From Halovibrio variabilis (lineage in GTDB: Bacteria; Pseudomonadota; Gammaproteobacteria; Pseudomonadales; Halomonadaceae): a DNA stretch of 42,829 bases. Below the pieces are notes generated by a model. The model worked only from the letters and a program-made list of their open reading frames with translations, did no database searches and was not told where the DNA came from. The stretch spans positions 1-42,829 of the forward strand of contig NZ_BJXV01000024.1 of the NCBI RefSeq assembly GCF_007991175.1. The letters are read 5' to 3'. A program made the position numbers and the translations under genes. Below, piece after piece: positions 25,721-35,496 of the stretch (positions are counted from its first letter, which is position 1; each line of letters opens with the position of its first letter).

Positions 25721-25747
25721 CGCCTCGCTTAAGCGAGGCGTTTTATA
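25721..25747 (+). terminator. rho-independent terminator after the HTH gene
   Basis: CGCCTCGC (25721-25728) pairs with GCGAGGCG (25733-25740) around TTAA and is followed by TTTTAT. Confidence 0.9.
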
Positions 25748-25759
25748 TTTAGCGATTAG

Positions 25760-25936
25760 TTAATCTTCGCGCTGCTCTAACGCTTCCGCAGCCTGAACAG
25801 CCTCCTTCTTGGAGGTATGTTCGGAAACGACGACTTCGTTTTCGGGCACTGTCTCATCAATTACCAGCCACCCTGTGACGGTCTCGTTAAGATCATCGGC
25901 ATCAATAACGGGTTGGATACGAGCTTGTCTAGACAT
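25760..25936 (-). CDS. 58-residue acidic protein, DUF2188-like
   Basis: This very small gene starts with an ATG seven to eight bases after AAGGAG. The 58-residue product is acidic and soluble. Its central VTGWLVIDE strand and the C-terminal SKKEAVQAAEALEQ helix resemble the single-strand-plus-helix pattern of DUF2188-type proteins, whose function is unknown. It lies just downstream of the metallothionein gene on the same strand (42-bp gap), so the two could be co-transcribed. The good ribosome-binding site and the coherent composition support it as a real gene. Confidence 0.7.
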   Translation of the reverse strand: MSRQARIQPVIDADDLNETVTGWLVIDETVPENEVVVSEHTSKKEAVQAAEALEQRED

Positions 25937-25978
25937 TATAGACTCCTTGTCAATTTGGCAGTAAAGCGGTGTCGTAGG

Positions 25979-26197
25979 TTAAAACTGCAGATTATCGGGC
26001 TCTTCCAATACCTCTTCCCCAGCCGGGGGACGGTTAAGTTCATTGCAGGCACACCCCTCATGAATACACTCCCTTCCCGCAGGGTGACCCGCGGCGCATG
26101 CGGTACAACAATAGACGCGCCCTTCTCTGATAGCCGCGTGCTCGCTGTAAGCCTTATGTTCGCAGCCCGGACAAGCACACACTCCCATGTCGGTCAT
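25979..26197 (-). CDS. bacterial metallothionein
   Basis: This 72-residue cytoplasmic metal-binding protein has nine cysteines (C7, C9, C12, C30, C31, C34, C44, C49, C51) plus histidines H14, H20, H38 and H46. They are arranged as CACPGCEH, then YCCTACAAGHPAGREC and GCAC, the pattern of the SmtA/BmtA family that binds Zn, Cd or Cu in a zinc-finger-like cluster. An acidic 20-residue tail follows, as in Pseudomonas metallothioneins. Frames open further upstream (26242, 26221), but only the ATG at 26195-26197 has a purine-rich AGGGGGA upstream and matches the family start. No SmtB-type repressor lies next to it. Confidence 0.9.
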   Translation of the reverse strand: MTDMGVCACPGCEHKAYSEHAAIREGRVYCCTACAAGHPAGRECIHEGCACNELNRPPAGEEVLEEPDNLQF

Positions 26198-26336
26198 AAT
26201 AACGTCCCCCTGGTTTTCCATTAATGGCAACTCTATCAGCATAGAAGATAACCACTGAGCAGGTAAAACTTAAGGGCACAAGACACCTAGCGTTGGTTGA
26301 TTGGCCATCGTGCCCAGCGGTTTGAAGCGGCGACGT

Positions 26337-27533
26337 CTACTGAAGAGGAATAAATGCTCCTGCAACCGCCACTAGGGCCACCACCACCCAGGCGGGTAGT
26401 TTCCACACGGTTAATAGCAAGAAACCGGTAAGCGCCAGCGCAAACTCCTCGGCGCCAATGATCGCGCTCGTCCACACCGGCTGATACAGCGCCGCGCCTA
26501 AAACACCCACCACTGCCGCATTGGCACCGCGCATTAGCGCCTGTGCACTGCCCCACTGACGAAATTGATTCCAAAACGGCAATACGCCGACCAGCAGCAA
26601 AAAACCGGGAATAAAGATTGCCAGCAGCGCCAACAAGGCCCCGAGCAACCCACTGATACCGGGCAGCAACGCGCCCAAATAAGCAGCAAAGGTAAACAGC
26701 GGGCCCGGCACTGCCTGGGCGGCGCCATAGCCTGCCAAAAACTCATCGGGGGTGATCCAGCCTGACTGGACCACTTCGGCCTCGAGTAACGGCAGCACCA
26801 CGTGCCCGCCGCCAAACACCAACGCGCCCGAACGGTAAAAGGCATCCGCCACGTTCAGCCAGCCAGCGCTTCCCGCCAGCAGCGGCAGCAGAGCCAACAG
26901 CCCGCCAAATAGACTCAGTGCCACCATGCCTGCCCGGCGGGATACCGGAAAATGCAGCGACTCACTGGTTGTGGCAGCAGGGCTATTCCGGCACAGCAAC
27001 AGCCCGGCTAAGCCCCCCAGCACAATCGCCGCCACTTGGCCCAGCGGGCCGCTGACTAATACCACTACGAAAACGGCGGCCAAAGCGATACCCGTTCGGG
27101 TTTTATCCGGGCAGAGATTGCGCGCCATGCCCCACACCGCGTGGGCGACAATCGCGACAGCGACTACTTTTAAACCGTGAATAATACCGCTGGCGATAGG
27201 GCCATCCAGTACCGCCGCGCCAAACGCAAACAGCGCCAGGATAATCGCCGAAGGCAGCGTAAACGCCAGCCAGGCCATCGCCGCCCCCCACGGGCCTGCG
27301 CGCAGTAAGCCGAGTGCAAAGCCCACCTGGCTGCTCGCTGGCCCCGGCAAAAATTGGCACAGTGCGACCAAATCGGCATAGGCCTGCTCGGTCAGCCACT
27401 GGCGACGCTCCACAAACGCCGTGCGGAAATAACCCAGGTGAGCCACCGGGCCACCAAACGAGGTCAATCCCAGCGCTAAAAATACCCAAAAAACTTCGGC
27501 TACGCGCCCGCGTGCCGGTGTTTGCTCTACCAT
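26337..27533 (-). CDS. chromate efflux transporter family protein (ChrA/CHR)
   Basis: This 398-residue membrane protein is made of two homologous CHR domains (residues about 14-180 and 215-395), the long-chain bidomain form. The first has LGLTSFGGPVAHLGYF and CQFLPGPASSQVGFALG; the second has LVFGGGHVVLPLLEAEVV and AAQAVPGPLFTFAAYLG. Members export chromate or are simply annotated as such; sulfate or another anion is possible. A GTG at 27542 precedes, but the ATG at 27531-27533 sits well after AGGTGG. It is separated from ilvD by a terminator, so it has its own promoter. Confidence 0.9.
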   Translation of the reverse strand: MVEQTPARGRVAEVFWVFLALGLTSFGGPVAHLGYFRTAFVERRQWLTEQAYADLVALCQFLPGPASSQVGFALGLLRAGPWGAAMAWLAFTLPSAIILALFAFGAAVLDGPIASGIIHGLKVVAVAIVAHAVWGMARNLCPDKTRTGIALAAVFVVVLVSGPLGQVAAIVLGGLAGLLLCRNSPAATTSESLHFPVSRRAGMVALSLFGGLLALLPLLAGSAGWLNVADAFYRSGALVFGGGHVVLPLLEAEVVQSGWITPDEFLAGYGAAQAVPGPLFTFAAYLGALLPGISGLLGALLALLAIFIPGFLLLVGVLPFWNQFRQWGSAQALMRGANAAVVGVLGAALYQPVWTSAIIGAEEFALALTGFLLLTVWKLPAWVVVALVAVAGAFIPLQ

Positions 27534-27550
27534 TTTAGCCACCTAATCCC

Positions 27551-27596
27551 ATTAAAAAAGCGCAAGGCTCTTATCGTAAGCCTTGCGCTTTAACGC
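27551..27596 (-). terminator. rho-independent terminator after ilvD
   Basis: A perfect 13-bp stem (27557-27569 with 27579-27591) has a nine-base loop. On the minus strand the stem is followed by a T run, fitting termination after ilvD and before the chrA-like gene. Confidence 0.88.
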
Positions 27597-27643
27597 GTTA
27601 TGACAGCAAGTTCATGAGCTTACGCTCATAACGACAACATGGA

Positions 27644-29326
27644 TTATTCCTGGTCGGTTACCGCGCCGGTGCTGGCCGAGCTAACCAAACGCGCGTACTT
27701 GGCGAGAACGCCACGGGTGTAGCGGGGTTCAGGCTGCTGCCAGGCAGCGCGACGGCGCGTCAACTCTTCATCGGAGAGATCCACTTCAATGGTATCGGCT
27801 TCCGCATCAATGGTGATGGTATCGCCGTCTTCCACCAGCGCAAGCGGGCCGCCGTCGAAGGCTTCCGGCGACACATGGCCGACCACAAAACCGTGGCTAC
27901 CGCCGGAGAAGCGGCCATCGGTAATCAGCGCCACGTCGTTACCCAGGCCACGGCCCATAATCGCCGACGTAGGCGTGAGCATTTCGCGCATACCGGGCCC
28001 GCCTTTCGGCCCTTCGTAGCGAATCACCACCACATCGCCCGCGACCACGGTGCCGTCATTAATGCGCGCCTGGGCTTCTTCCTCGGAGCCAAACACCCGC
28101 GCAGAACCGGAGAAGCGGGTCCCCTCCTTGCCGGTAATTTTGGCCACTGCGCCTTCCGGTGCCAGGTTGCCGTAAAGCATACGCAGATGGCTTTCGGCTT
28201 TAATTGGGTTGCCCAGCGGCGCGATGATCGGTGGCTCGACGGGGTAAGGCGCGACTTCCGCCAGATTCTCTTCGAGCGTTTTCCCTGTAACGGTTAAGCA
28301 CTCGCCGTTGAGCAGCCCAGCGTCGAGCAGCATTTTCATCAACGGCTGGATGCCGCCAATCGCCACCAACTCGCTCATCATGTAATGGCCACTGGGGCGC
28401 AAATCCGCAAGCACTGGCACACGCTTACCGATCTCGGTGAAGTCGGTAAGGCTGAGCTCAACGTCAATGGTGCGCGCCATGGCAATTAAGTGCAGCACAG
28501 CGTTAGTGGACCCCCCCAGCGCAATCACCACGGTGATCGCGTTCTCAAACGCCTCGCGGGTCATGATATCGGAGGGTTTGATATCGTCTGCCAGCAGCGC
28601 CAGCACCGCCTCGCCCGCCGCTTTGGAATCGTCGCGCTTTTCTTGGGAAATGGCATTTTGCGCCGAACTGCCCGGCAGGCTCATGCCCAGCGCTTCAATA
28701 GCCGATGCCATGGTGTTTGCGGTGTACATGCCGCCACAGGAGCCGGGGCCAGGAATGGCAGTTTCTTCGATGTTTTTAAGTTCAATCAAATCGATATCGC
28801 CGCGGGAGTGCGCGCCCATGGCCTCGAAGACCGAAACGATATCGGTATGCCCTTTACCGGGCATAATGGTGCCACCATAAACAAACACGCTGGGGCGGTT
28901 TAAGCGCGCCAGGCCCATCAGGCAGCCCGGCATGTTCTTATCGCAGCCGCCAATCGCCACCAGGCCATCAAAGCCTTCGCAGCCGGCCACGGTTTCGATA
29001 GAGTCGGCAATCACTTCCCGCGACACCAACGAGTACTTCATACCTTCGGTGCCGTTGGCGATGCCGTCGGAAATGGTAATGGTGTTAAAGATCACGCCCT
29101 TACCGCCGCCCGCATCGGCACCGTCGCGGGCAAACTCGGCCAGCTCGTTAATATGGCTATTGCAGGGCGTCACCATGCTCCAGGTAGACGCAATGCCCAC
29201 TTGAGGCTTTTGGAAATCGGCGTCGTTAAAGCCCACGGCGCGCAGCATCGCACGGCTGGCGGCTTTGCCGGGGCCATCAACCACTTGAGAAGAGTGGCGG
29301 CGGGAATTGTTGGAAGGCTCAGTCAT
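27644..29326 (-). CDS. ilvD: dihydroxy-acid dehydratase IlvD
   Basis: This 560-residue enzyme dehydrates 2,3-dihydroxy-isovalerate and 2,3-dihydroxy-3-methylvalerate in valine and isoleucine synthesis. Three cysteines fit iron-sulfur ligands: C55 (VTPCNSH), C128 ([10 protein letters not shown]) and C196 ([13 protein letters not shown]). The neighbouring K130 corresponds to the carbamylated Mg-binding Lys. The C-terminal half carries [19 protein letters not shown]. The length fits the shorter [2Fe-2S] DHAD class rather than the 616-residue E. coli type. The gene is single and not linked to other ilv genes here. Confidence 0.96.
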   Translation of the reverse strand: MTEPSNNSRRHSSQVVDGPGKAASRAMLRAVGFNDADFQKPQVGIASTWSMVTPCNSHINELAEFARDGADAGGGKGVIFNTITISDGIANGTEGMKYSLVSREVIADSIETVAGCEGFDGLVAIGGCDKNMPGCLMGLARLNRPSVFVYGGTIMPGKGHTDIVSVFEAMGAHSRGDIDLIELKNIEETAIPGPGSCGGMYTANTMASAIEALGMSLPGSSAQNAISQEKRDDSKAAGEAVLALLADDIKPSDIMTREAFENAITVVIALGGSTNAVLHLIAMARTIDVELSLTDFTEIGKRVPVLADLRPSGHYMMSELVAIGGIQPLMKMLLDAGLLNGECLTVTGKTLEENLAEVAPYPVEPPIIAPLGNPIKAESHLRMLYGNLAPEGAVAKITGKEGTRFSGSARVFGSEEEAQARINDGTVVAGDVVVIRYEGPKGGPGMREMLTPTSAIMGRGLGNDVALITDGRFSGGSHGFVVGHVSPEAFDGGPLALVEDGDTITIDAEADTIEVDLSDEELTRRRAAWQQPEPRYTRGVLAKYARLVSSASTGAVTDQE

Positions 29327-29428
29327 GGAAAATATCTCTCAGCTCTGTTCACGGTATCCGCATAGCTTGGCGATGCCACGGCGTTCGCGCAAGGGAAGAG
29401 GTCGCATAAGTGAGTTTATTAAAAGTAA

Positions 29429-29947
29429 CTACTGCCAGGAGCGTGCATCACGTGGCAAATCACTTCTGGGGTCGTAGACATCTAATACATCGTTTCCTGC
29501 TAGTGTTTCGGTATATAGAACGAGGTTGGTGCCTGAGCTGTGTGCCAACGAAGGAAAAAGTATTCCCTTAGCACCTTGCTCCAATGCCATATCGCCTAGT
29601 AACCAACTAGGCGGCTCAATACGTTGATTAAACCAATACTTACGCCAGTCGCAGTTAAGCTCTTGCCACAGGCTATCCCATTTCGAGTCATAGCCTGCTC
29701 GAAAATCGACAACATTAGTCACGTTGACCGTATAGCTAACAATCAGACCAGGAGGCATCAATGCAGAAAGCTGCTTGTACTCCGCTAGCGCTGTTTGCTC
29801 CTCAAGCGAAAGATATAATGCATCTATGCCAACACGGTTCAGCCGCCCGCCATGCTCTCTCGCACCGGCCCCACTGGTGGGCGAAAATGCCCAGCGTGGA
29901 ACATGTACTCGGTATACCTGAGCTTTCAGTTCCTCCAGCAATGTCAT
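29429..29947 (-). CDS. RES-domain toxin
   Basis: This 172-residue toxin belongs to the Xre-RES family; characterised members degrade NAD+ and arrest growth. The RES fold carries the conserved R35 (GGRLNRVG), Y45 (ALYLS) and E56 (ALAEY), matching R31, Y41 and E52 of the P. putida Res toxin with a constant offset of 4. Conserved serines lie near 123-128 (FPSLAHSSGTNL). Its start overlaps the antitoxin stop by ATGA, and it reads second in the operon, the standard order. It is a complete, intact gene by sequence. Confidence 0.9.
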   Translation of the reverse strand: MTLLEELKAQVYRVHVPRWAFSPTSGAGAREHGGRLNRVGIDALYLSLEEQTALAEYKQLSALMPPGLIVSYTVNVTNVVDFRAGYDSKWDSLWQELNCDWRKYWFNQRIEPPSWLLGDMALEQGAKGILFPSLAHSSGTNLVLYTETLAGNDVLDVYDPRSDLPRDARSWQ

Positions 29948-30375
29948 CCCACCACACCCGCTTGTAACGCCTGAACATAGCGCAGCAGATCGTCGGCTCG
30001 CCCTTCACTTACTAACTGCTCGGGCGTTTTATAATCAAACGCACTAAGCGGTTCATTGCGAAACCAAAACAAGGCGTCATGGAAATCGCCATTAATATCT
30101 GCCGCTGCGCCGAGTACACGAAGTGCATCACGCAGATAACGTTGCAGTTTTTCCGCCCCTTGGGCACGTGAAATCGTCGTGCGGTGAACATGCGCTTGGC
30201 TAGCCAGGGTTTGAATATCGATGCTCAATGCGCTGGCAAACAACTTCGGGTCAATTAAAGGGTGGCGTTCTTCCCGGGCGGCTCCTTTCAAATCAGCCAA
30301 AAACCGCTCGAACGAATCAGGTACCAGATACCCGGAAGGCTCATTAAGTGACTCTTTCACAGTGTCCATTATCAT
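29944..30375 (-). CDS. Xre/MbcA/ParS-type antitoxin of the RES toxin
   Basis: This 143-residue antitoxin has an HTH-like region in residues about 45-85 (SIDIQTLASQAHVHRTTISRA) and a C-terminal DUF2384/MbcA-ParS-Xre toxin-binding domain (about 88-140, ALRVLGAAADINGDFHDALFWFRNEPLSAFDYKTPEQL). These antitoxins neutralise RES proteins and repress their own promoter. The frame can start at a TTG at 30381, but the ATG at 30373-30375 lies six bases after AGGAGG. The toxin gene follows with a 4-bp overlap. It diverges from recC across about 190 bp. Confidence 0.9.
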   Translation of the reverse strand: MIMDTVKESLNEPSGYLVPDSFERFLADLKGAAREERHPLIDPKLFASALSIDIQTLASQAHVHRTTISRAQGAEKLQRYLRDALRVLGAAADINGDFHDALFWFRNEPLSAFDYKTPEQLVSEGRADDLLRYVQALQAGVVG

Positions 30376-30567
30376 CGGCAACCTCCTGATACGCAGCCAG
30401 CATACTACTTATATGCATCACATATTCATCATAGCAGCTCTAAAACAGGACGCCAGGGTTTCAAGCTTCAGAACTAAACTTGTGGCACCATAGCGCTTAA
30501 ATTCCGACCGTCTCTGCCGTGAAGGAACCATCCATTAAGCCACTCAGCCATTAAGGAACACCGCTGC

Positions 30568-33500
30568 ATGTCTGCAAACTCGCTGCTCTCACAAACGCCG
30601 TTAATACCGGGCTTTATGGTGGTGCACGCCAATCGCCTGGAAGATTTACGCGGCCTGGCGGTGGAGTGGATGCGCGGCCACCCGCTCGGCCCGCTGGAGA
30701 ATGAGACCATTCTGGTGCAGAGCAACGGTATCGGGCAGTGGCTAAAGCTGGCATTGGCAGAAGACCCGGCCCAAGGCGGAGCGGGCATAGCCGCAGCATT
30801 GAATGTCACGCTGCCCGCGCGTTTTCTGTGGCAGGCCTACCGCAATGTGTTGACCTACACGACGGCCGACGCAGAGGCGGTGCCCGAAACCTCGCCGTTT
30901 GATAAGTCGCGCTTGATATGGCGCTTACTGCGCCTGCTGCCCAGCCTGGCCGAGCAGGAAGCTTTCGCGCCGCTAGCGCGCTTTTTAAACGTCGATCGCG
31001 ACCAGCGCAAGCACTATCAACTGGCCGAGCGGCTGGCGGATCTGTTTGATCAGTATCAGGTCTACCGCGCTGACTGGCTGGACGCCTGGGCGAAAGGCAA
31101 CGACGTGCTCATCACCGCCCGTGGCGAAGCGCGCCCACTGGAAGCGCACCAGTTGTGGCAGCCAGAACTGTGGCGCGCACTGCGGGACGATGTGGCCAAT
31201 ACACTGGGCGAGGCGGGCCTTAACAGCAGCCGCGCCCAGGTGCATAGCCGTTTTTTGCAAGCCGCCGAGCAGTTGGAAGGCCAGGAGTGCCCGCCGGGCC
31301 TGCCCCGGCGGCTGATTATTTTCGGCATTTCATCGCTGCCGCAACAGACTCTGGAAGCCTTGGCGGCGCTGTCACGCTGCTGCCAAATTGTGCTCTGCGT
31401 GCACAACCCCTGCCAGTTCTACTGGGCGGATATTATCGAGCACAAAGACCTGCTGCGCGCCAGCCGCTACCGTCAGCAACGTAAAGCGGGCATGCCCGAA
31501 GCGCTGGATGTGCTGGGCACCGGCGATGCCACTGATGCCCTGCATCTTCACGCCCAACCGCTGCTCGCCGCCTGGGGCAAACAGGGCCGCGACTATCTTC
31601 GCCTGCTTGATGAGCATGACGATTCGGGCAACTACCAAACCCTGTTTGAGCAACAGGCGCTGCGCATCGATATGTTCGAGCCGTTCAGCACCACCGAGTA
31701 CAGCTGTTTGCTCAGCCAGCTGCAGGACGATATCCGCGAGTTGCGCCCAGTGGCAGAAACTCAGGATCACTGGCCCGCGCTAGACCCGGCCAGCGACAAC
31801 TCTATCGTGTTTCATATCGCCCACGGCCCGCAGCGGGAAGTGGAGATTCTTCACGATCAGCTGCTCGCCGCCTTCAGCGCCGATCCGGATCTACGCCCAC
31901 GGGATATCATCGTCATGGTGCCGGATATCGACCGCTACGCGCCGCATATTGAAGCCGTGTTCGGCCAGTACCGCTCGGCGTTCGGTAGCTATACCGCCCG
32001 CCCTGACGACCCACGCTACATACCCTACACCCTTTCGGATCAGGCCAGCCGCCACCGCCTGCCGCTGATGATCGCGCTGGAAAAGCTGCTGCGCCTGCCG
32101 GAGTTGCGCCTCTCGGTGAGCGACCTTTTAGACCTCTTGGAAGTGCCCGCTCTGCGCGCCCGCTTTGGCATTGCAGAGCACGACCTGCCCACCCTTAGCC
32201 GCTGGATTGAGGGGGCGGGTATTCGCTGGGGGCTTAACGCCGAGCAACGCACCCGGCTGGATCTACCCGAGGGGCTGACCCAAAACACCTGGGCCTTTGG
32301 CCTGCGTCGCTTGCTGCTGGGCTACGCCGTCGGCAGTGCCGAAGCGTGGCAAGGTATTGAACCGTTTGATGACATTGGCGGCCTGGAAGCATCGCTAGCA
32401 GGGCCGCTGGCAACCCTGCTGGAGAAGCTGGAAAGCACCTGGGAAACCTTCTGCCAGCCCACCGACGCCGCCACCTGGGTGGCGCGGCTGCTCGAGCTGC
32501 TGGAAACCTTCTTTCTTACCGACGACGCTCAAGAGAGCGTCATGCTCACCAAGCTGGAAACCGCACTCCAGCAGCTGTTGGACAGCACCGAAGAAGCCGA
32601 GCTTTTTGATCCGCTGCCGCTTTCCATGGTGCGCGAACACTGGCTGGGGCAAATCGACGAGCATAGCCTCTCTCAGCGCTTTCTAGCGGGAGCGGTCAAC
32701 TTCGCTACGCTGATGCCCATGCGCGCCATCCCCTTTAAGCATGTGTGCCTGCTGGGTATGAACGACGGCGAGTACCCGCGCTCTCAGCCGCCGTTGGATT
32801 TTGACCTGATGGGCAGCGACTACCGCCCCGGCGACCGCTCGCGCCGGGAAGATGACCGCTACCTGTTTCTGGAAGCGCTGCTCTCCGCCCGCCAGCAGCT
32901 TTACATTAGTTGGGTGGGCCGTAGCCAGACCGACAACAACCCCATGCCGCCCTCGGTGCTGGTCGGCCAGCTCCGCGACCATCTTGAAGCGGGCTGGCGC
33001 AGCCAAACCGATGAGCCGCTGCTGGAAGCGCTGACCACCGAACACCCGCTGCAACCCTTCAGCCGCCGCTACTTCACCGAGCCAACCAGCGACTCCCCCG
33101 CCGAAGCGCGGCTATTTACCTATGCCCGCGAATGGCACGCCCTGCACGGCCCCAGGGAGGCCAACTCGTCAACCACAACACCAACGCCGCTTGAGGCAGA
33201 CACGGAACAGCAAGGCACGCTAACCCTGGCACAACTGGGCAGCTTTCTGCGCGAACCGGCCAAGGCGTTTTTCAATACCCGCCTCGGCGTTTACTTCGAG
33301 CAGGAAGAACTGACCCAGCTGGATGTAGAGCCCTTCACGTTAGACGGGCTGCAAAACTGGCAACTGCAGGATCAGCTAATCACCGCCCAGCGCCACGCCG
33401 TGGATAACGGCCAGCCGCGTATCGAAGCGCTGCATGCGACACTTGAACGCTTTAAAGGCCAGGGCGTGCTAGCCGTTGGGGCCTTTGGCGAAAGGATGCG

Positions 33501-34179
33501 CGAAGCACTGGCGGAACCGATGGAAGCCCTGTTTGGTGCCTACGAAGAGGCGCTACAAGAGTGGCCCCAGGCAATAACGGCACCTCAGGCGATTCAGTTT
33601 GACGGTCAAGTAACGCTGGAGGATTGGCTGGGGGAACTACGCCAGGACAGTAAAGGCAACCGCTGCCGCCTGCTGCTGCTTAGCAACAGCTTGATCAGCC
33701 AAGGGCGCGGCCGCGGTCAGTACCGCTGGCAGCATCTGCTACGCCCCTGGGTCGCCCACTTGGCGGGCAATATTGAGCGTCCCATGACGACCCAGCTGCT
33801 CTCGAAAGCGGGCCACGTGCGCCTGGAGCCTTTAGAAGCTGACAATGCCCGCTTCCAGCTGGAAGCACTGCTCAACGCCTGGTGCGATGGCATGCGAGCG
33901 CCGCTACCGCTGGCCCCACAAGCCGCTTTTGCCTGGTTGGCCAAGCAAGGCACCCCGGAATCAGAAGACGATGGCGCAAAGGAGAGCGACGCCTACGCCG
34001 CCGCCGAAGCCGCCTACGAAGGGGGGCGCTATCAAACCGGCGAAGTCGCCCAAAGCCCCTACCTCGCCCACCAATGGCCAAGCTTTGAACGGCTGTTTAA
34101 CGAGCAGACCCTGGGCCACCGTTTTGCCTCACTGACCGAAGCGTTCTACGCGCCACTTCACCGTTCGGTCAAGGGTTAA
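30568..34179 (+). CDS. recC: exodeoxyribonuclease V subunit gamma, RecC
   Basis: RecC (1203 residues; 1122 in E. coli) is the Chi-scanning scaffold of RecBCD, which processes double-strand breaks and destroys foreign linear DNA. The N-terminal part has FMVVHANRLEDLRGLAVEWM and VQSNGIGQWLKLALA. The middle has the family segments RLIIFGISSLPQQTLEAL and DNSIVFHIAHGPQREVEILHDQLL, and the inactive-helicase region has FKHVCLLGMNDGEYPRSQPP. It starts at ATG 30568 with AAGGA ten bases upstream. recB and recD are not directly downstream as in related genomes: pncB on the opposite strand and a nucleotidyltransferase/HEPN module intervene. Confidence 0.95.
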   Translation: MSANSLLSQTPLIPGFMVVHANRLEDLRGLAVEWMRGHPLGPLENETILVQSNGIGQWLKLALAEDPAQGGAGIAAALNVTLPARFLWQAYRNVLTYTTADAEAVPETSPFDKSRLIWRLLRLLPSLAEQEAFAPLARFLNVDRDQRKHYQLAERLADLFDQYQVYRADWLDAWAKGNDVLITARGEARPLEAHQLWQPELWRALRDDVANTLGEAGLNSSRAQVHSRFLQAAEQLEGQECPPGLPRRLIIFGISSLPQQTLEALAALSRCCQIVLCVHNPCQFYWADIIEHKDLLRASRYRQQRKAGMPEALDVLGTGDATDALHLHAQPLLAAWGKQGRDYLRLLDEHDDSGNYQTLFEQQALRIDMFEPFSTTEYSCLLSQLQDDIRELRPVAETQDHWPALDPASDNSIVFHIAHGPQREVEILHDQLLAAFSADPDLRPRDIIVMVPDIDRYAPHIEAVFGQYRSAFGSYTARPDDPRYIPYTLSDQASRHRLPLMIALEKLLRLPELRLSVSDLLDLLEVPALRARFGIAEHDLPTLSRWIEGAGIRWGLNAEQRTRLDLPEGLTQNTWAFGLRRLLLGYAVGSAEAWQGIEPFDDIGGLEASLAGPLATLLEKLESTWETFCQPTDAATWVARLLELLETFFLTDDAQESVMLTKLETALQQLLDSTEEAELFDPLPLSMVREHWLGQIDEHSLSQRFLAGAVNFATLMPMRAIPFKHVCLLGMNDGEYPRSQPPLDFDLMGSDYRPGDRSRREDDRYLFLEALLSARQQLYISWVGRSQTDNNPMPPSVLVGQLRDHLEAGWRSQTDEPLLEALTTEHPLQPFSRRYFTEPTSDSPAEARLFTYAREWHALHGPREANSSTTTPTPLEADTEQQGTLTLAQLGSFLREPAKAFFNTRLGVYFEQEELTQLDVEPFTLDGLQNWQLQDQLITAQRHAVDNGQPRIEALHATLERFKGQGVLAVGAFGERMREALAEPMEALFGAYEEALQEWPQAITAPQAIQFDGQVTLEDWLGELRQDSKGNRCRLLLLSNSLISQGRGRGQYRWQHLLRPWVAHLAGNIERPMTTQLLSKAGHVRLEPLEADNARFQLEALLNAWCDGMRAPLPLAPQAAFAWLAKQGTPESEDDGAKESDAYAAAEAAYEGGRYQTGEVAQSPYLAHQWPSFERLFNEQTLGHRFASLTEAFYAPLHRSVKG

Positions 34180-34195
34180 CGCTGCATAAAATGTG

Positions 34196-35377
34196 CTAAT
34201 CGCTCTTCCCGTTAAGCGACAGTATGCGCCTCGCCAGCGAGATCATTTCCGGGTCGCCGGTGTTCTTTTCCGCCACATCGGAAAGCTTGATCACCGGCAG
34301 CCAGCCCTGCCCTTCCGGGCGCGCCTCGACCATTTTAATCACCATGTTCATCGGCTCAACGCCCACGTCATTGGTGAAGTTGGTGCCGATGCCGAATGCC
34401 ATGCCGATGCGATCCTTACAAAAAGCGTGAATGCGCTCGACCTTCTCGGGCGTTAGCGCATCGGAGAAGATAATCGTCTTGCTCAGCGGGTTAATCCCCA
34501 GGCGCTCGTAGTGGGCGATGGTCTGGGAGGCAAACTCAATAGGGTCGCCGCTGTCGTGGCGAACACCATCGAACAGCTTGGCAAATTTCTTATCGAAACT
34601 GTCGTAAAAGGCCCGCGTGGTGAACGTATCCGTTAAGGCGATACCCAGGTCACCGCGGTACACATCCACCCAATGCTCCAGGGCCAAGCTATTGGCCATT
34701 TTGAAACCAAAACGGGCACCGTGGAACATAAACCACTCATGGGCATGAGTGCCAATCGGTTTAACGTCGTGGCGCATGGCCAGCAGCACATTGCTGGTAC
34801 CGCTGAATGCCTCACCACCATAGTTACCAAGCGCACCCACCACCCGGTCGTGAACGTCAGAAGAGAAGCGCCGACGGGTGCCAAACTCAGCAATTTTCAG
34901 CCCTAAACGGCGGTAGAGTTCAATCTTCTCCTGGGCGTGCTGCTCAATCATCGCATCAGCGTCAGGCGTGATCGTCACGCCGCGCAACCGATACCAAAGC
35001 TCGCTGATCAACGCCATCAGCGGCACTTCCCAAAGAATGGTGCGGTACCAGGGCCCTTCGATAATCACCGAAAGGTCGCCCCCCTGTTGCTCAACGATCA
35101 CCTCGCTGGGGTTGTAGTGGAACCCGGCAAGGAAGTCGAGATACGTAGGGTCGAGATAAGGGCAGGTTATTTCGAGATAGCGCTTTTCCTCATCGGTCAG
35201 GCGAAGCCTCGCCATCTTGTCGACTTCGTGGCGAAGTTCAGCGCCAAAGCCATCAGGGAACGCGTGTTCGCCACGATTGATAAAAGCGTAGCGCGCGTGG
35301 GCATAAGGAAAGCGTTTGATCACGGCGTTCTGCATCGTGATCTTGTAAAAGTCATTATCCAGCAGCGATGTCAGCAT
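34196..35377 (-). CDS. pncB: nicotinate phosphoribosyltransferase PncB
   Basis: This 393-residue cytoplasmic enzyme converts nicotinate and PRPP to nicotinate mononucleotide with ATP use, in NAD salvage. It begins with LLDNDFYKITMQNAVIKRFP and carries FGTRRRFSSDVHDRVVGAL, the active-site region GTHAHEWFMFHGARF (H211/H213; one is the phosphorylated His) and the C-terminal FKD-like segment VRHDSGDPIEFA. The length is close to E. coli PncB (400). The gene lies antisense between recC and the nucleotidyltransferase genes, convergent with recC with 16 bp between the stops. Confidence 0.95.
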   Translation of the reverse strand: MLTSLLDNDFYKITMQNAVIKRFPYAHARYAFINRGEHAFPDGFGAELRHEVDKMARLRLTDEEKRYLEITCPYLDPTYLDFLAGFHYNPSEVIVEQQGGDLSVIIEGPWYRTILWEVPLMALISELWYRLRGVTITPDADAMIEQHAQEKIELYRRLGLKIAEFGTRRRFSSDVHDRVVGALGNYGGEAFSGTSNVLLAMRHDVKPIGTHAHEWFMFHGARFGFKMANSLALEHWVDVYRGDLGIALTDTFTTRAFYDSFDKKFAKLFDGVRHDSGDPIEFASQTIAHYERLGINPLSKTIIFSDALTPEKVERIHAFCKDRIGMAFGIGTNFTNDVGVEPMNMVIKMVEARPEGQGWLPVIKLSDVAEKNTGDPEMISLARRILSLNGKSD

Positions 35378-35496
35378 GAGATCCCATCGTTAGAGTGAAC
35401 CGAAGCCGCCGGTAGCGTAAACTAATTGCACCTAAAGTGGCTCGGCGACAAGATTATCAGGTGCCGAGGCTCTCATACAGTTTAGGAGCTTTCTTC

